Notes: generated by a model not told the origin, from the letters alone. 64,000 bases of DNA from Cesiribacter sp. SM1 (GCF_020178975.1 NZ_JAHXBU010000046.1:186001-250000); one strand, 5' to 3'. Shown: positions 36,352-46,751, numbered from the stretch's first letter. Numbers and translations are program-made.

Positions 36352-37173
36352 TCATTGTAGGTTATAGCCTTTTAAACATGAACTGTTTTCTATAAAAAAT
36401 AATTGCTGATTCCACACCATAAATGTCTCGGATCCGGGTTTATGCAGGTCTGATGCCATTATTTGCTGTAAAAGAAGGTTTCCTTCTGCATCGAAGACTG
36501 CAATCTGATTTGCCATTTTTTCTCCATCTGCAGTATAGAAAGAAATCGCCATTTTATCAAAAACATGTAAGTATTCACAACTTTTTAGAGCCTCCGCCCC
36601 CAGGTACATTTGCAGGAATTCTGCCACTGTGCTGAAATGAGTTTCCCCCTCTTCAAAAACAGCGGGTAATAATAAATTATTATGCTGTGGTCCGGAAACA
36701 TCTGCTGCTGCTCTAAGCTTTTCCACAGCCTGCTCATCCAGATCCTGTACGCTGCCATCCAGTAAATGAATAGCTGCCCACCCCTCTTCTTCGCCTTCGC
36801 CTTCTCCTGTTCTGCCCACACTCACCTCCTTTGCAAAAAACACATGCCGGTAATTGCTTACGGCCCAGAGCACTTCCTGGTTTTGGGCTGCGAGCGCCAC
36901 GGTGGTTACATTTGCAGGATTCTCCAGGTCATCAAACTGCTGAAAAAGCAGCACATTTCCCTGGCATGCCACTAGGTTGGTGAGCAACCCACCCTCCAGG
37001 CTTAATCCTTCAAAAATTACCCTATCTTGCAAAGGTTGCAGATATGCAAAGCTGACCTCCTGTAATTGGTTCCTGACCTCCAGCGCCAGGCTGCTGTTCA
37101 AAGAATCGGCTTTTATCTGCCAGATTCTGCCAGGAGCCTGATAAGAAAAGCTAAGAGGCAATTGTTGCGGCAA
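36352..37173 (-). CDS. DUF4905-like hypothetical protein
   Basis: A 273-residue soluble protein with repeated beta-rich blocks (IWQIKADSLNSSLALEVRN, NVTTVALAAQNQEVLWAVSN, ANQIAVFDAEGNLLLQQ) and an acidic GEGEGEEEG loop in the middle. It resembles the DUF4905 family of Bacteroidota, possibly a propeller-like fold; that identification is tentative. No signal peptide is evident. Divergent from the NfeD gene. Confidence 0.65.
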   Translation of the reverse strand: MPQQLPLSFSYQAPGRIWQIKADSLNSSLALEVRNQLQEVSFAYLQPLQDRVIFEGLSLEGGLLTNLVACQGNVLLFQQFDDLENPANVTTVALAAQNQEVLWAVSNYRHVFFAKEVSVGRTGEGEGEEEGWAAIHLLDGSVQDLDEQAVEKLRAAADVSGPQHNNLLLPAVFEEGETHFSTVAEFLQMYLGAEALKSCEYLHVFDKMAISFYTADGEKMANQIAVFDAEGNLLLQQIMASDLHKPGSETFMVWNQQLFFIENSSCLKGYNLQ

Positions 37174-37224
37174 GGCTTTTTGAGTAAATTTCTGTAAAAT
37201 TAATTTATTTACGCGCCAAAAAAA

Positions 37225-38598
37225 ATGATTTTCAAAAGCTTAATCCCCCCGGCTTTAAAGTGCCTGTTTTTTTTGCTGGCAGGACTTTCTATGCTGACGG
37301 TGCAGGCACAAATTATGCCGCCCAATGTACAAACAAGGGTGCTGGTGGTAAAAATAGCCTCTGAAATCGACCCGCGTACAAACCGCTATACCGAACTGGC
37401 GCTGGAGGAAGCAACAGACTGGAACGCAGACATCATCATACTGGAGCTTGATACCTATGGTGGCCTGGTAACGGATGCCGATGAGATCCGCACCCGCCTG
37501 CTGGAGTATGAAATTCCTATCTGGACCTTTATCAACAAAGATGCCGCCTCTGCCGGTGCCCTTATAGCCATAGCTACCGATTCAATATATATGGCCCCCG
37601 GCGCCAGCATAGGTGCCGCTACGGTGGTGCAGCAAACGGGAGAAGCCGCCCCTGATAAATACCAGTCCTATATGCGTTCCATTATGCGCTCTACCGCAGA
37701 AGCCAACGGGCGCGACCCGCGTATTGCCGAAGCCATGGTAGATGAAAACCTGGAAATTGAAGGTGTTAGCAAGCAGGGCGAGGTGGTTACTTTTTCTACT
37801 TCAGAAGCTATTAAATGGGGCTTTGCAGAAGCACAGGTAAGAAGTATTGAAGAGATACTGGAGCGTAACGGTGTTACAGACTATGAGATCAAAACTTTTG
37901 AGCTTAGTACCACCGAAAAGATTGTTTCTATATTCATCAATCCTTTTATCAGTGGTATTCTAATACTGATCATCATTGGCGGACTTTATTTTGAGCTGCA
38001 AACGCCTGGAATAGGCTTTCCCCTGCTGGCAGCCGTAATTGCTCTGGTCCTCTACCTGGTGCCCTACTACCTGAACGGACTGGCCGACCACTGGGAAATT
38101 ATACTGTTCTTTGTAGGCATTGCACTTATTGCCGCAGAGATTTTTGTGATACCCGGGTTTGGCATTGCCGGCATCAGCGGCTTTATTCTTACCCTGGGCT
38201 CGCTCATTCTCATCATGATCGGCAACGACTGGTTTGATTTTGAATTTGTAGCCGTTTCGCAGGTGTTCAAAGCTTTACTAACTGCCACTGCAGGTATGCT
38301 TGGCGGTGTTGTACTAATTGTGTTTGGTGGCATTCGCTTTGCCGAATCAAAAGCATTCAACAGGGTTGCGCTGCAGGATACTCAGGACAGAAAAAAGGGC
38401 TATACTTCTTCCTTTAGAGAACAGTCGCTGATAGGCCTCACCGGTGTTTCCTATACAGTGTTGCGCCCCTCCGGTAAGGTCATGATAGCCGACAATATTT
38501 ACGATGCCTACACCCGCGGTGAGTACATTGCACAAGGCGAGCAAATTGTAGTAACTGAAGATACAGGCTCTACGTTAAAGGTGCGAAAAGCAATATGA
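37225..38598 (+). CDS. NfeD-family membrane serine protease
   Basis: A 457-residue long-form NfeD protein: signal peptide (to about residue 28), a ClpP-like protease domain (35-210) with LELDTYGGLVTDA and the catalytic serine in KDAASAGALIA plus a lysine in PDKYQSYMRS, then four or five membrane helices (about 233-380), and a C-terminal OB-fold NfeD domain (400-457; GLTGVSYTVLRPSGKVMI). Long-form members cleave stomatin partners; no stomatin gene is adjacent. It overlaps kdsB by four bases. Confidence 0.93.
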   Translation: MIFKSLIPPALKCLFFLLAGLSMLTVQAQIMPPNVQTRVLVVKIASEIDPRTNRYTELALEEATDWNADIIILELDTYGGLVTDADEIRTRLLEYEIPIWTFINKDAASAGALIAIATDSIYMAPGASIGAATVVQQTGEAAPDKYQSYMRSIMRSTAEANGRDPRIAEAMVDENLEIEGVSKQGEVVTFSTSEAIKWGFAEAQVRSIEEILERNGVTDYEIKTFELSTTEKIVSIFINPFISGILILIIIGGLYFELQTPGIGFPLLAAVIALVLYLVPYYLNGLADHWEIILFFVGIALIAAEIFVIPGFGIAGISGFILTLGSLILIMIGNDWFDFEFVAVSQVFKALLTATAGMLGGVVLIVFGGIRFAESKAFNRVALQDTQDRKKGYTSSFREQSLIGLTGVSYTVLRPSGKVMIADNIYDAYTRGEYIAQGEQIVVTEDTGSTLKVRKAI

Positions 38599-39353
38599 AA
38601 ATACTGGGAATAATACCTGCCCGCTGGGGCAGCAGCCGCTTTCCGGGCAAGGCACTTGCCGATATCGGGGGCACACCAATGGTAGTGCGTGTATGGCAAC
38701 AGGTGCAGCAGTGCCCTGAGCTAAGCAAGGTAGTAATAGCAACCGATTATGAAGCCATCGCCAAGGCTGCTACCAAAGCCGGGGCTGCCGTCTGCATGAC
38801 CAACAGCCACCACCCAAGCGGTACCGACCGCTGCGCCGAAGCCCTGCAGCAACAGCAGGAGCAGTACGATTATGTGATCAACATACAGGGCGATGAGCCA
38901 TTTATCGATCCCAGGCAGATAAGTCTGCTGGCAGATCTGCTGGATGGAGAAACACAGCTGGCAACCCTCATCAAACGCATCTGCCATGCTGATGATCTCT
39001 TCAGCCCCAATGTGGTGAAAGCGGTAACCGATCAAAAGGGGCAGGCGCTCTACTTTAGCCGGGAGCCTATTCCGCATTTGCGCAATGTACCCCGCTCAGA
39101 GTGGCTGGAGCAGCACCTGTGGTTCAAGCATATTGGCATTTATGCCTACCGCTCCGATATTCTGCAGGAAATAACCAAGCTGCCCCAGGGCTGGCTGGAA
39201 AATATAGAATCGCTGGAACAGCTCCGCTGGCTGGAGGCTGGTTACCGCATCCGCACTGCCGAAACCCAGCTGGAAACTTCCGGTATCGACACCCCCGAAG
39301 ACCTGGAGCGGGCCTTAAGGCTGCTCAAGAACCAGGAAGAGCTAAAGGCTTAG
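38595..39353 (+). CDS. kdsB: 3-deoxy-manno-octulosonate cytidylyltransferase
   Basis: Activates Kdo to CMP-Kdo for attachment to lipid A. The 252-residue protein shows the nucleotide-binding IIPARWGSSRFPGKAL, HPSGTDRCAEAL, NIQGDEPFI and YFSREPIPHLRN motifs. ATGA overlap with NfeD, and a one-base gap to the carbonic anhydrase gene, imply a three-gene operon. Confidence 0.96.
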   Translation: MKILGIIPARWGSSRFPGKALADIGGTPMVVRVWQQVQQCPELSKVVIATDYEAIAKAATKAGAAVCMTNSHHPSGTDRCAEALQQQQEQYDYVINIQGDEPFIDPRQISLLADLLDGETQLATLIKRICHADDLFSPNVVKAVTDQKGQALYFSREPIPHLRNVPRSEWLEQHLWFKHIGIYAYRSDILQEITKLPQGWLENIESLEQLRWLEAGYRIRTAETQLETSGIDTPEDLERALRLLKNQEELKA

Positions 39354-39354
39354 C

Positions 39355-39870
39355 ATGAAAATTGGCAAAGATGTTTTTATAGCCCATACTGCCACTGTTA
39401 TCGGTAATGTGGTACTCGAGGATGAAGCCTCGGTATGGTTTGGCGCTATCGTAAGGGGCGATAGTGACCAGATCCATATAGGTGCCCGCACCAATCTGCA
39501 GGATGGTGTAATTATTCATGTAGATCCCGGTGTTCCGGTAAGGCTGGGTAATGATGTAGTGGTGGGGCATGGAGCTATTATACATGGCGCTACCGTGGGC
39601 AACTGCTCACTGATAGGCATGCGGGCAACGCTGCTGAATGGTGTAAAGATTGGCCGGGGCTGTATCATTGGCGCCCACAGCCTGCTAACGGAAGGCGCCG
39701 AAATACCGGATAATTCGCTTGTGATGGGCACTCCCGGCAAGGTGGTAAGAAGCCTTACTGCAGAGCAGGTGGAACGTATCAAGAAAAATGCTGCCCATTA
39801 TGTAGCCCTGGCCAAACGCTACCAGCAGGGCGAGCTGGAGATTTACCAGCATCAGTCCAAATCTAACTAA
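39355..39870 (+). CDS. gamma-class carbonic anhydrase family protein
   Basis: A 171-residue left-handed beta-helix trimer. Zinc-binding histidines are in VIIHVD and VGHGAIIHGATVG. Many relatives are true gamma carbonic anhydrases or thioesterase regulators; activity cannot be judged from sequence. Length and NLQDGVIIHVDPG layout fit the PaaY/YrdA-like group. Confidence 0.88.
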   Translation: MKIGKDVFIAHTATVIGNVVLEDEASVWFGAIVRGDSDQIHIGARTNLQDGVIIHVDPGVPVRLGNDVVVGHGAIIHGATVGNCSLIGMRATLLNGVKIGRGCIIGAHSLLTEGAEIPDNSLVMGTPGKVVRSLTAEQVERIKKNAAHYVALAKRYQQGELEIYQHQSKSN

Positions 39871-39875
39871 GCAAT

Positions 39876-39901
39876 GAAGCCCCGCCAAATGGCAGGGCTT
39901 C
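39876..39901. terminator. terminator between the carbonic anhydrase and a convergent gene
   Basis: AAGCCCCGCC pairs with GGCAGGGCTT with one mismatch, between two convergent genes. Confidence 0.65.
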
Positions 39902-39928
39902 TTTGTATCTCTTATAGATTGATGAAAA

Positions 39929-40981
39929 TTACTTGCTGAATGCCTCTACATTGTTGTTCATATCGCTGCCATAAACCGGGAAGCTGATCTTGATGAGTGC
40001 ATACATCCCCTGCCCTTTTACACCCGGACGGTAGCCCAGCTCACCATTGTAGGCCCAGCTAAGGTTGCGGTTAAATTTGCCATCAATACCAGCCCTGAAA
40101 CCAAAGAAGTTCTTCCCTAACTCTGCAGTGCTGTAGGGCACAGATAAAGGATTGGTCGGGTCAGGTCTGTAGAAAACATCTTCATAGGTAATGCTGCCGG
40201 CAAACAGAACATCTGCATAAACCGTCAGGATCAGGTCTTTCACCAGGTCGTCATAAGTACGGTCGGGGTTTATGGCAAAGTTCTTGATCCAGGCATAAGA
40301 TCCACCCACATAACCACCCTTAACCTGTGCTCCTATAAAAGGATTCAGGTCCGGACCTTCAGGCCGTCCGTCGGTCCAGTCGTTAGGCAATGCGGCACCC
40401 TCAACATTGTTCAGGGTTATTTCACCTGCATCGTACATCCTGTCCAGGTCTACGGTAGTCTGGTAGTAATAACCACCACCGCGTATGCCTATAATTTTTC
40501 TTACCTTGGTCTGCACCTTAGATTTATCTGGCACCATTGAGGCCCATTTGGCACCTGCATAGCGCTTGGAATAGAGGTAAATCAGGCTTTCCACATCTTC
40601 TTCAGTGTCCTTGAAATGGTAGGTACCCCCAATTTCAGCATAGCTGAAAACAGTATGCCTGTTCTGGATCTCGGTAGAATTGTTGAAAGCTACATTGCGC
40701 TGAAGATCCAGGTGGCGGCTGTAGGGCGAGCGGAAGTGAGCCCTGAAGTCGGCCTTATCTTTCCAGTAATAGCTGGCTTCCAGGCCATAGCCAATGTTGG
40801 TATTAGTTCTGAACAACTCGGTGTAGATGGGCTGAAAACCAATCCACAGCTTATTGATTTCATAGGGCGCATCGTAAATAGTCTCAAAAGTGAGAATCTT
40901 ATCTTCGTTGCGTCTGCCCTGGGCTAAAAGCTCGCCTGCCAGTAACAGGGTAAGGGTAAGGAGCAGCGTAATTTTTTTCAA
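39929..40981 (-). CDS. secreted protein, probable outer membrane barrel
   Basis: Not recognised beyond its class. The 350 residues start with a signal peptide (LLLTLTLLLAGELLAQ). The body alternates short beta strands rich in aromatic and glycine residues (GLEASYYWKD, AEIGGTYHFKD, GIRGGGYYYQT, VGGSYAWIKNF) and the final strands (GMYALIKISFPV) fit an outer-membrane barrel. No close context; convergent with the carbonic anhydrase gene. Confidence 0.7.
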   Translation of the reverse strand: MKKITLLLTLTLLLAGELLAQGRRNEDKILTFETIYDAPYEINKLWIGFQPIYTELFRTNTNIGYGLEASYYWKDKADFRAHFRSPYSRHLDLQRNVAFNNSTEIQNRHTVFSYAEIGGTYHFKDTEEDVESLIYLYSKRYAGAKWASMVPDKSKVQTKVRKIIGIRGGGYYYQTTVDLDRMYDAGEITLNNVEGAALPNDWTDGRPEGPDLNPFIGAQVKGGYVGGSYAWIKNFAINPDRTYDDLVKDLILTVYADVLFAGSITYEDVFYRPDPTNPLSVPYSTAELGKNFFGFRAGIDGKFNRNLSWAYNGELGYRPGVKGQGMYALIKISFPVYGSDMNNNVEAFSK

Positions 40982-41139
40982 AGCAGATATAGGCTAGCGT
41001 TATACAAGGCGTTTTGGTCTATTCAGGTTATAAATATACAAAGCGGCTATGTATGAGGGCCGTTAATGCAATATTTTCAGCCATTTTGCATTTTTCCGGG
41101 CTACTTGCACAACAACAGAAGAATGCGTAATTTTTGGTA

Positions 41140-42165
41140 ATGAAGAAGCTCCATAAGCAACCTGCCTGCCTAAACTGCAACCGCCCTTTAAGCAGCACCG
41201 ACAACTTTTGCTCGGGCTGCGGACAGGAAAACACCAAGCATACCATTAGCTTTGGCACGTTTCTGCATGACTTTTTTAGTAACTACCTTTCTTTCGATTC
41301 CAGGATTGGGCGCAGTACAGTGCCATTTCTGCTACAGCCGGGCTTGCTTACCAAAAAATTTAACGAAGGCAAGCGCACCAGTTTTGTTCATCCCCTTAGG
41401 CTGTACCTGATCATCAGCTTTGTTTTCTTCTTTCTGCTCTCAATGTTAATCAATCAGGTGGTAGAAGAAAGGAAAATATCACTTTATGATGGTAAAACCT
41501 TCTCGTTAGGCAACGAGCCAGGTCCGAATGAAAAACGTATGATTCAGGCAGGCATTGATTCTGCACAGGAAAAGCTGAATGAGAAAGATTCTACCCTGGT
41601 ACAGCTTCCGGACACTGCTCTTATTGCAAGCAGCCGGAAAGCCGGTATTGATTTTATGTCGCTGATGCGGAACCAGGTTCTCACTGACGAGCAGGTGCTG
41701 GACAGCCTGCAAATGGACAAGAAGAGTGAATTAGACAGGCTAATAGTGCACCAGGGCAGAAAGGTTTTTCAGAAAGATATGGATGTCTTCATCCCCTACC
41801 TGATCCAGAACCTTTCAATCATGATGTTTTTGCTGCTGCCTGTTTTCGCTTTTTTCCTCTATGTACTTTTCTGGCGCAGAGAAAAGTATTACATAAGCCA
41901 TGTAATACATGCGCTGCACCTGCACTCTTTCAGTTTCCTGATCCTGGCCCTGTTACTGTTTCTGGCCTTCTTTTATCAAAGTGGCTTATTGGTATTTGCA
42001 GCATTCCTCATCGTAACCCTTTATGCATTTTTCTCCATCAAAAAAGTATATGGACAGGGCTGGTGGAGAACACTGCTTAAGTTTAACGTACTGGGCTTTT
42101 GCTATTTTATGACACTGCTTTTTGCTGTAATGGCAGAGGTGGCCATTTCCTTTGCCCTATTCTGA
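41140..42165 (+). CDS. DUF3667 membrane protein
   Basis: A 341-residue DUF3667 protein. The N-terminal zinc ribbon CLNCNRPLSSTDNFCSGCGQE (two CxxC pairs, about 10-30) is followed by the core LSFDSRIGRSTVPFLLQPGLL, HPLRLYLIISFVFFF, a cytoplasmic charged helical region and three more membrane segments near the C-terminus. Function unknown. ATG at 41140 is preferred over a TTG six bases earlier. A broken relative lies at 6350-6640. Confidence 0.88.
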   Translation: MKKLHKQPACLNCNRPLSSTDNFCSGCGQENTKHTISFGTFLHDFFSNYLSFDSRIGRSTVPFLLQPGLLTKKFNEGKRTSFVHPLRLYLIISFVFFFLLSMLINQVVEERKISLYDGKTFSLGNEPGPNEKRMIQAGIDSAQEKLNEKDSTLVQLPDTALIASSRKAGIDFMSLMRNQVLTDEQVLDSLQMDKKSELDRLIVHQGRKVFQKDMDVFIPYLIQNLSIMMFLLLPVFAFFLYVLFWRREKYYISHVIHALHLHSFSFLILALLLFLAFFYQSGLLVFAAFLIVTLYAFFSIKKVYGQGWWRTLLKFNVLGFCYFMTLLFAVMAEVAISFALF

Positions 42166-42178
42166 GTCTTATGCTGAT

Positions 42179-43486
42179 TTATGATGGTCTTTCATTCAGC
42201 ACTGCCTGAAGGCTGGAAAGGCTTGCCTCTTTGAGTCTGCTGATTTCCTCCTCACCCAGGATCATAGATACAAAGAGCGTTTCGAACTGCGAGGGTGCCA
42301 GGTACACGCCCTGCTCCAGCATTTTTCTGAAGTAGCGGCCAAACAGTGCTGTATCGCATGTTTTCGCGGTATCGTAGTCATACACTTCCGATTCGGTAAA
42401 AAACAGGGAGTACATCGACCCAACCTGGTTGATGGTGTAGCGCAAACCTAACTGGCCAAGCACCTCGCGCAGATCGTTTACAATACGATTGCTTATTGAC
42501 TCGAGCTGCTGGTATAGCTCCGGATGATCATTCAGGTGGCGCAGCATGGCCAGGCCAGCTGCCATGGCAATAGGATTACCCGAAAGTGTACCTGCCTGGT
42601 AAACGGGTCCGGCCGGAGAGATATATTCCATAATATCACGGCGTCCTCCATATGCACCAACAGGCATGCCTCCGCCAATAATTTTTCCGAGAGTGGTCAG
42701 GTCTGCCTGAACCCCAAAGCGCTCCTGAGCTCCTCCTCTGGCCAGGCGAAAGCCCGTCATCACCTCATCAAAGATCAGCACAATACCTTCCCGGTCACAA
42801 ATTTTGCGTAAGCCTTCCAGATAGCCCGGTTTTGGTGCAATACAGCCCATGTTACCCACCACTGGCTCCAGGATAAGCGCTGCAATTTTGCCATTATTGG
42901 TAACAACCAGTTCCTCAATGGCCTGCAGGTTATTATAAGGAGCAATAAGGGTATCCTGCGCCGTGCCCCGGGTTACTCCAGGGCTGTCGGGGGTGCCCAT
43001 GGTAAGGGCTCCGCTGCCGGCGGCTATCAGAAATGAATCTCCATGGCCGTGGTAACAACCTTCCAGCTTTATAATCTTATCGCGGCCGGTAAAACCACGT
43101 GCCAGCCTAATGGCCGACATGGTCGCTTCTGTGCCGCTGTTTACCATGCGTACCTTTTCAATGGAGGGCACCATGCTGGTGATCAGTTCAGCCATATCTA
43201 TTTCCCTGGCCGTGGGAGCACCAAAAGACAGCGAATAGGGCAGCGCCTCTGTTATAGCCTGCTGCACTTTTTCATTGGCATGCCCCAGGATCATTGGGCC
43301 CCAGGAATTGATCATGTCTATATAGCTGTTGCCATCCTCATCGTAGAGGTAGGCACCCTTAGCCTTTTGCATGAAAAGAGGTTTACCTCCTACTGCCCTG
43401 AAAGCCCGCACCGGACTGTTTACCCCACCTGGTATAAAGCCCTGGGCACGCTCAAAAAGCTGGTTACTCTTTTCCTGATTCAGCAT
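42179..43486 (-). CDS. hemL: glutamate-1-semialdehyde 2,1-aminomutase
   Basis: Makes 5-aminolevulinate for heme and tetrapyrrole synthesis. The 435 residues carry FIPGGVNSPVRAF, GCYHGHGDSFL, LIFDEVMTGFR and the PLP lysine in TTLGKIIGGGMPVGAYGG near residue 270. The frame is open upstream to 43645 within the neighbouring gene, but ATG 43486 (MLNQEKSNQLFERAQ) is the family start. Confidence 0.96.
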   Translation of the reverse strand: MLNQEKSNQLFERAQGFIPGGVNSPVRAFRAVGGKPLFMQKAKGAYLYDEDGNSYIDMINSWGPMILGHANEKVQQAITEALPYSLSFGAPTAREIDMAELITSMVPSIEKVRMVNSGTEATMSAIRLARGFTGRDKIIKLEGCYHGHGDSFLIAAGSGALTMGTPDSPGVTRGTAQDTLIAPYNNLQAIEELVVTNNGKIAALILEPVVGNMGCIAPKPGYLEGLRKICDREGIVLIFDEVMTGFRLARGGAQERFGVQADLTTLGKIIGGGMPVGAYGGRRDIMEYISPAGPVYQAGTLSGNPIAMAAGLAMLRHLNDHPELYQQLESISNRIVNDLREVLGQLGLRYTINQVGSMYSLFFTESEVYDYDTAKTCDTALFGRYFRKMLEQGVYLAPSQFETLFVSMILGEEEISRLKEASLSSLQAVLNERPS

Positions 43487-43499
43487 AATAAAAAATGTC

Positions 43500-45209
43500 T
43501 TATTGATAAATAACAACCGGTGCAGCATTCTGGAACTGTATGATTGGCACACACTGGTTATCGCGGTAGGCCTGGTAATTAAAGCCGGTGCAGATAACGC
43601 CATTGTACACTTCAGAGCTGCCTTCGTTCTGAAAGAGGTTACCATAGCGGTACATCATACGCCCAAAGTACATCATAAGGTCGTAGCCCAGGTAGGCATA
43701 ACGGCCAGGCATCGAGTGTACGCGCTCCAGGTATTTATCCCTGAATTCAAAGAAAGTGGGATTATTATAATCTAAATATTCGGGTGCCATCAGGTAAACC
43801 CCCAGGCGCTCCAGCTGATCGTTGGAGATCAGGTTTTTCTTCACCCAGGTTTCATGTCCGATTACGGAGAGACGGTCTTTCCTGGATGAGATGGCATTCA
43901 TGGCATTTGCTACTATGCCTTCATCTTCTGAGGCTATCATCACATGCCCCAGGCGTTCTGCAGAAAGGCGGCCGCCCGGAACCATATCTTCAGGCTGTTC
44001 AGATACCAGCAGCGATCTTACCCGGCTTTCGTTGCCCGGCTTGATCTGCTCCATCCTGATATCAATAAAGCCCCTTTTCGCCAGCTCCTGCCTGTAGGCA
44101 TTGGCCATAATGGTATCCCTGTCTTTGGTACCATAAATTACCAGTGCACGTGGTGGCTGAAATGTTCTCGCTGCAAAGTCGGCTGCCTTACGGCCCTGTG
44201 TTTGCAGAGATGGTTTGAAAAGAAAAGCATAAGGATTATTCTGAATGATCTCGGGATTGGTGGAGATTGGGTTTACCAGGTTTACCCCCCTGGTGTATGC
44301 AAAGTTTAGCGCAGCTTTGGTAGGTCCGGGATAAAGCGGGCCTACAATCAGGTCCATGCTTTGCATTTCGGGTGCGCGTAAGTAGCGCAGGGTGGTAAGG
44401 CTGTCTCTGCGGGTGTCATAAGCATACAGATTAGTCCTGATGCCTTCTGCCTCCAGGTCCTCCTGGGCCATTTTCATCCCTTCGTAAATATCGAGGGTAA
44501 AATAAATATCGCGCATGTTTTTTTCCGGCTGCAGGTTCTCCAGCAGGAAAGGCATCATTACGGCAACATTATAAGATTCTTTACGCTCGCTTGTTCCGGT
44601 GGCGGATGAGCCGAGCAGGTCCGCATCCAGCTTATAACGTTCTATCAGCTGTGAGAGAAACTGCTGGTCCTGCGCCACTACAGGCTGGCTGCTGATTTTT
44701 CTGGCAAGTACCTGGGCAATATAGCGGGCATCCTGGTGCTGGTTCAGGATACGCTTAAGCTGATCTACAGAGGCCCCACGCTGCAGGTGAAAAGCCGCCA
44801 TTTCTTCGGCATCGCCTTTAACACTGCGGCTGCGGATCTTTTCAATGGTAGCGATGGCCTGCTCAAAGTTGTTTTCTTCCAGCAACACACGCGCCTGCCA
44901 GTAGCTTACCTCCTCCTGCTTGTCCCAGTTAGGGTACTTTTGCTGAATCTGGCGCAGCATGGCCTTTGCCTCATCTGTACGCCCGGCCCTGATTGCCGAT
45001 ACTGAATAAAAGAACGAAGCATAGGGCGCAAAGCCGCTGGCTGTGGGATCGGCAGCAACCTTACGGAAAGTTTCCATAGCCTGTAACCACTGCTCCTGCT
45101 GAAACTGTGATTTTGCCTGCAGGTACTGCTGTTGGGCATCGTTCTTTCGCTGTGCCAGTAGAGGAGTACCCAGGAGGCACAGAACCAGAATCAAAAGTGT
45201 ATATCGCAT
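43500..45209 (-). CDS. TPR plus periplasmic-binding-fold protein, LpoA/Leu-binding type
   Basis: A 569-residue exported protein: signal peptide (MRYTLLILVLCLLGTPLLA), then a TPR-like helical part (about 25-200; ARVLLEENNFEQAIATIEK), then a type I periplasmic-binding fold (about 220-560; YNVAVMMPFLLENL, MDLIVGPLYPGPTKA, VIASEDEGIVANAMN). Such fusions resemble LpoA-type activators of penicillin-binding proteins or branched-chain amino acid receptors. It sits between guaA and hemL, starting 7 bases after guaA, so it may share the guaA transcript. Confidence 0.85.
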   Translation of the reverse strand: MRYTLLILVLCLLGTPLLAQRKNDAQQQYLQAKSQFQQEQWLQAMETFRKVAADPTASGFAPYASFFYSVSAIRAGRTDEAKAMLRQIQQKYPNWDKQEEVSYWQARVLLEENNFEQAIATIEKIRSRSVKGDAEEMAAFHLQRGASVDQLKRILNQHQDARYIAQVLARKISSQPVVAQDQQFLSQLIERYKLDADLLGSSATGTSERKESYNVAVMMPFLLENLQPEKNMRDIYFTLDIYEGMKMAQEDLEAEGIRTNLYAYDTRRDSLTTLRYLRAPEMQSMDLIVGPLYPGPTKAALNFAYTRGVNLVNPISTNPEIIQNNPYAFLFKPSLQTQGRKAADFAARTFQPPRALVIYGTKDRDTIMANAYRQELAKRGFIDIRMEQIKPGNESRVRSLLVSEQPEDMVPGGRLSAERLGHVMIASEDEGIVANAMNAISSRKDRLSVIGHETWVKKNLISNDQLERLGVYLMAPEYLDYNNPTFFEFRDKYLERVHSMPGRYAYLGYDLMMYFGRMMYRYGNLFQNEGSSEVYNGVICTGFNYQAYRDNQCVPIIQFQNAAPVVIYQ

Positions 45210-45216
45210 AATTATC

Positions 45217-46746
45217 TTATTCCCATTCAATAGTTGCCGGTGGTTTGGAGCTGATGTCGTAAACCACGCGGTTAACGCCTTTAACGCGGTTGATGATCTG
45301 GTTAGAGATTTCGCGCATGAACTCATACGGAAGCGGATACCAGTCGGCCGTCATCCCATCCACACTTGTTACTGCCCTTAAAGCCACCACTGACTCATAG
45401 GTACGCTCATCGCCCATTACACCTACCGATTGTACCGGCAGTAAAATGGCTCCTGCCTGCCAGATCTCATCGTAAAGGCCAAATTCTTTCAGTCCCTTAA
45501 CATAGAGGTCGTCTACCTCCTGCAAAATCCGTACCTTTTCAGGTGTTATATCGCCAAGTATCCTGATGCCAAGACCCGGCCCCGGGAACGGATGGCGTCT
45601 CAGAATATTCTGATCCAGCCCCATGGTTTTACCCACCAGCCTTACCTCGTCTTTAAACAGCGAACGCAGTGGCTCCACTACCTTCAGCTTCATAAAATCT
45701 GGCAGGCCGCCCACGTTGTGGTGCGACTTTATGGTAACAGAAGGGCCTTTTACCGAAACAGATTCTATCACATCAGGATAAATGGTACCCTGGCCCAGCC
45801 AGCTTACCTCTTCAATGCGGTGCGCTTCGGCATCAAACACTTCTATAAACGTTCGGCCTATGGCTTTCCGTTTATCTTCAGGATCTTTTAAACCGGTAAG
45901 TGCTTTATAAAACTGCTCACTGGCATCCACACCTTTCACATTCAGGCCCATGTGCTGATACTGGTCCAGCACTTCCTGAAATTCATTTTTGCGCAACAGG
46001 CCATTGTTTACAAAAATGCAATAGAGGTTTTTGCCAATGGCTTTATGAATAAGCATGGCCGCCACCGAAGAGTCTACCCCGCCGCTTAAGCCAAGTACCA
46101 CCTTATCGTTGCCCAGCTGCTGCCGAAGACTTTCTACGGTTTCTTCTATAAAAGTGTTGGGGGTCCAGTCCTGGTTGCAGTCGCAGATATGCACTACAAA
46201 ATTCCGCAGCACTGTTTTGCCCTCCAGCGAATGGGTTACTTCCGGGTGAAACTGGATGCCATAAGTAGGCTCTCCTTTTACCTTAAAGGCAGCTACCTGT
46301 ACAGATGGCGTACTGGCAATGAGCTCAAACTCTTCGGGCAGGCGCTGAATGGTATCTCCGTGCGACATCCAGACCTGTGAGTTTACTGTAATTTCCTTGA
46401 GCAGATCAATCTTATCATTCACCATACTTAAATGGGCACGGCCGTATTCGCGCACGTTGGAGGGCTCTACATAACCTCCGTTTTTGTGTACCATCAGCTG
46501 TGCACCATAGCATACGCCAAGAACAGGCACCTGGCCACGGTAAGGGCTTAGGTCAAGATCCGGGGCATTGCCCTGTATAACAGAACTGGGGCTGCCGCTT
46601 AGTATAATGCCTTTTATATCTGGCGTTAGTTCCGGAGGATCGGTGAATGGATGGATTTCACAGTAGACGTTTAGTTCGCGTACCCGGCGGGCTATCAGCT
46701 GGGTGTATTGCGAGCCGAAATCGAGAATGAGGATTTGCTCTTGCAT
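45217..46746 (-). CDS. guaA: GMP synthase (glutamine-hydrolysing)
   Basis: Amidates XMP to GMP. The 509-residue protein has an N-terminal class I glutaminase (C79 in [16 protein letters not shown]), the ATP-pyrophosphatase loop [14 protein letters not shown], and a C-terminal dimer domain ending PATIEWE. A full consensus promoter lies directly before the start, so its message may be almost leaderless. Confidence 0.97.
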   Translation of the reverse strand: MQEQILILDFGSQYTQLIARRVRELNVYCEIHPFTDPPELTPDIKGIILSGSPSSVIQGNAPDLDLSPYRGQVPVLGVCYGAQLMVHKNGGYVEPSNVREYGRAHLSMVNDKIDLLKEITVNSQVWMSHGDTIQRLPEEFELIASTPSVQVAAFKVKGEPTYGIQFHPEVTHSLEGKTVLRNFVVHICDCNQDWTPNTFIEETVESLRQQLGNDKVVLGLSGGVDSSVAAMLIHKAIGKNLYCIFVNNGLLRKNEFQEVLDQYQHMGLNVKGVDASEQFYKALTGLKDPEDKRKAIGRTFIEVFDAEAHRIEEVSWLGQGTIYPDVIESVSVKGPSVTIKSHHNVGGLPDFMKLKVVEPLRSLFKDEVRLVGKTMGLDQNILRRHPFPGPGLGIRILGDITPEKVRILQEVDDLYVKGLKEFGLYDEIWQAGAILLPVQSVGVMGDERTYESVVALRAVTSVDGMTADWYPLPYEFMREISNQIINRVKGVNRVVYDISSKPPATIEWE

Positions 46747-46751
46747 GATTA

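Noticed and set aside
43487-43645. An N-terminal extension of hemL by 53 residues
   Set aside because: The extra residues lie over the 3' end of the upstream gene and do not match the family; ATG 43486 is the normal start.
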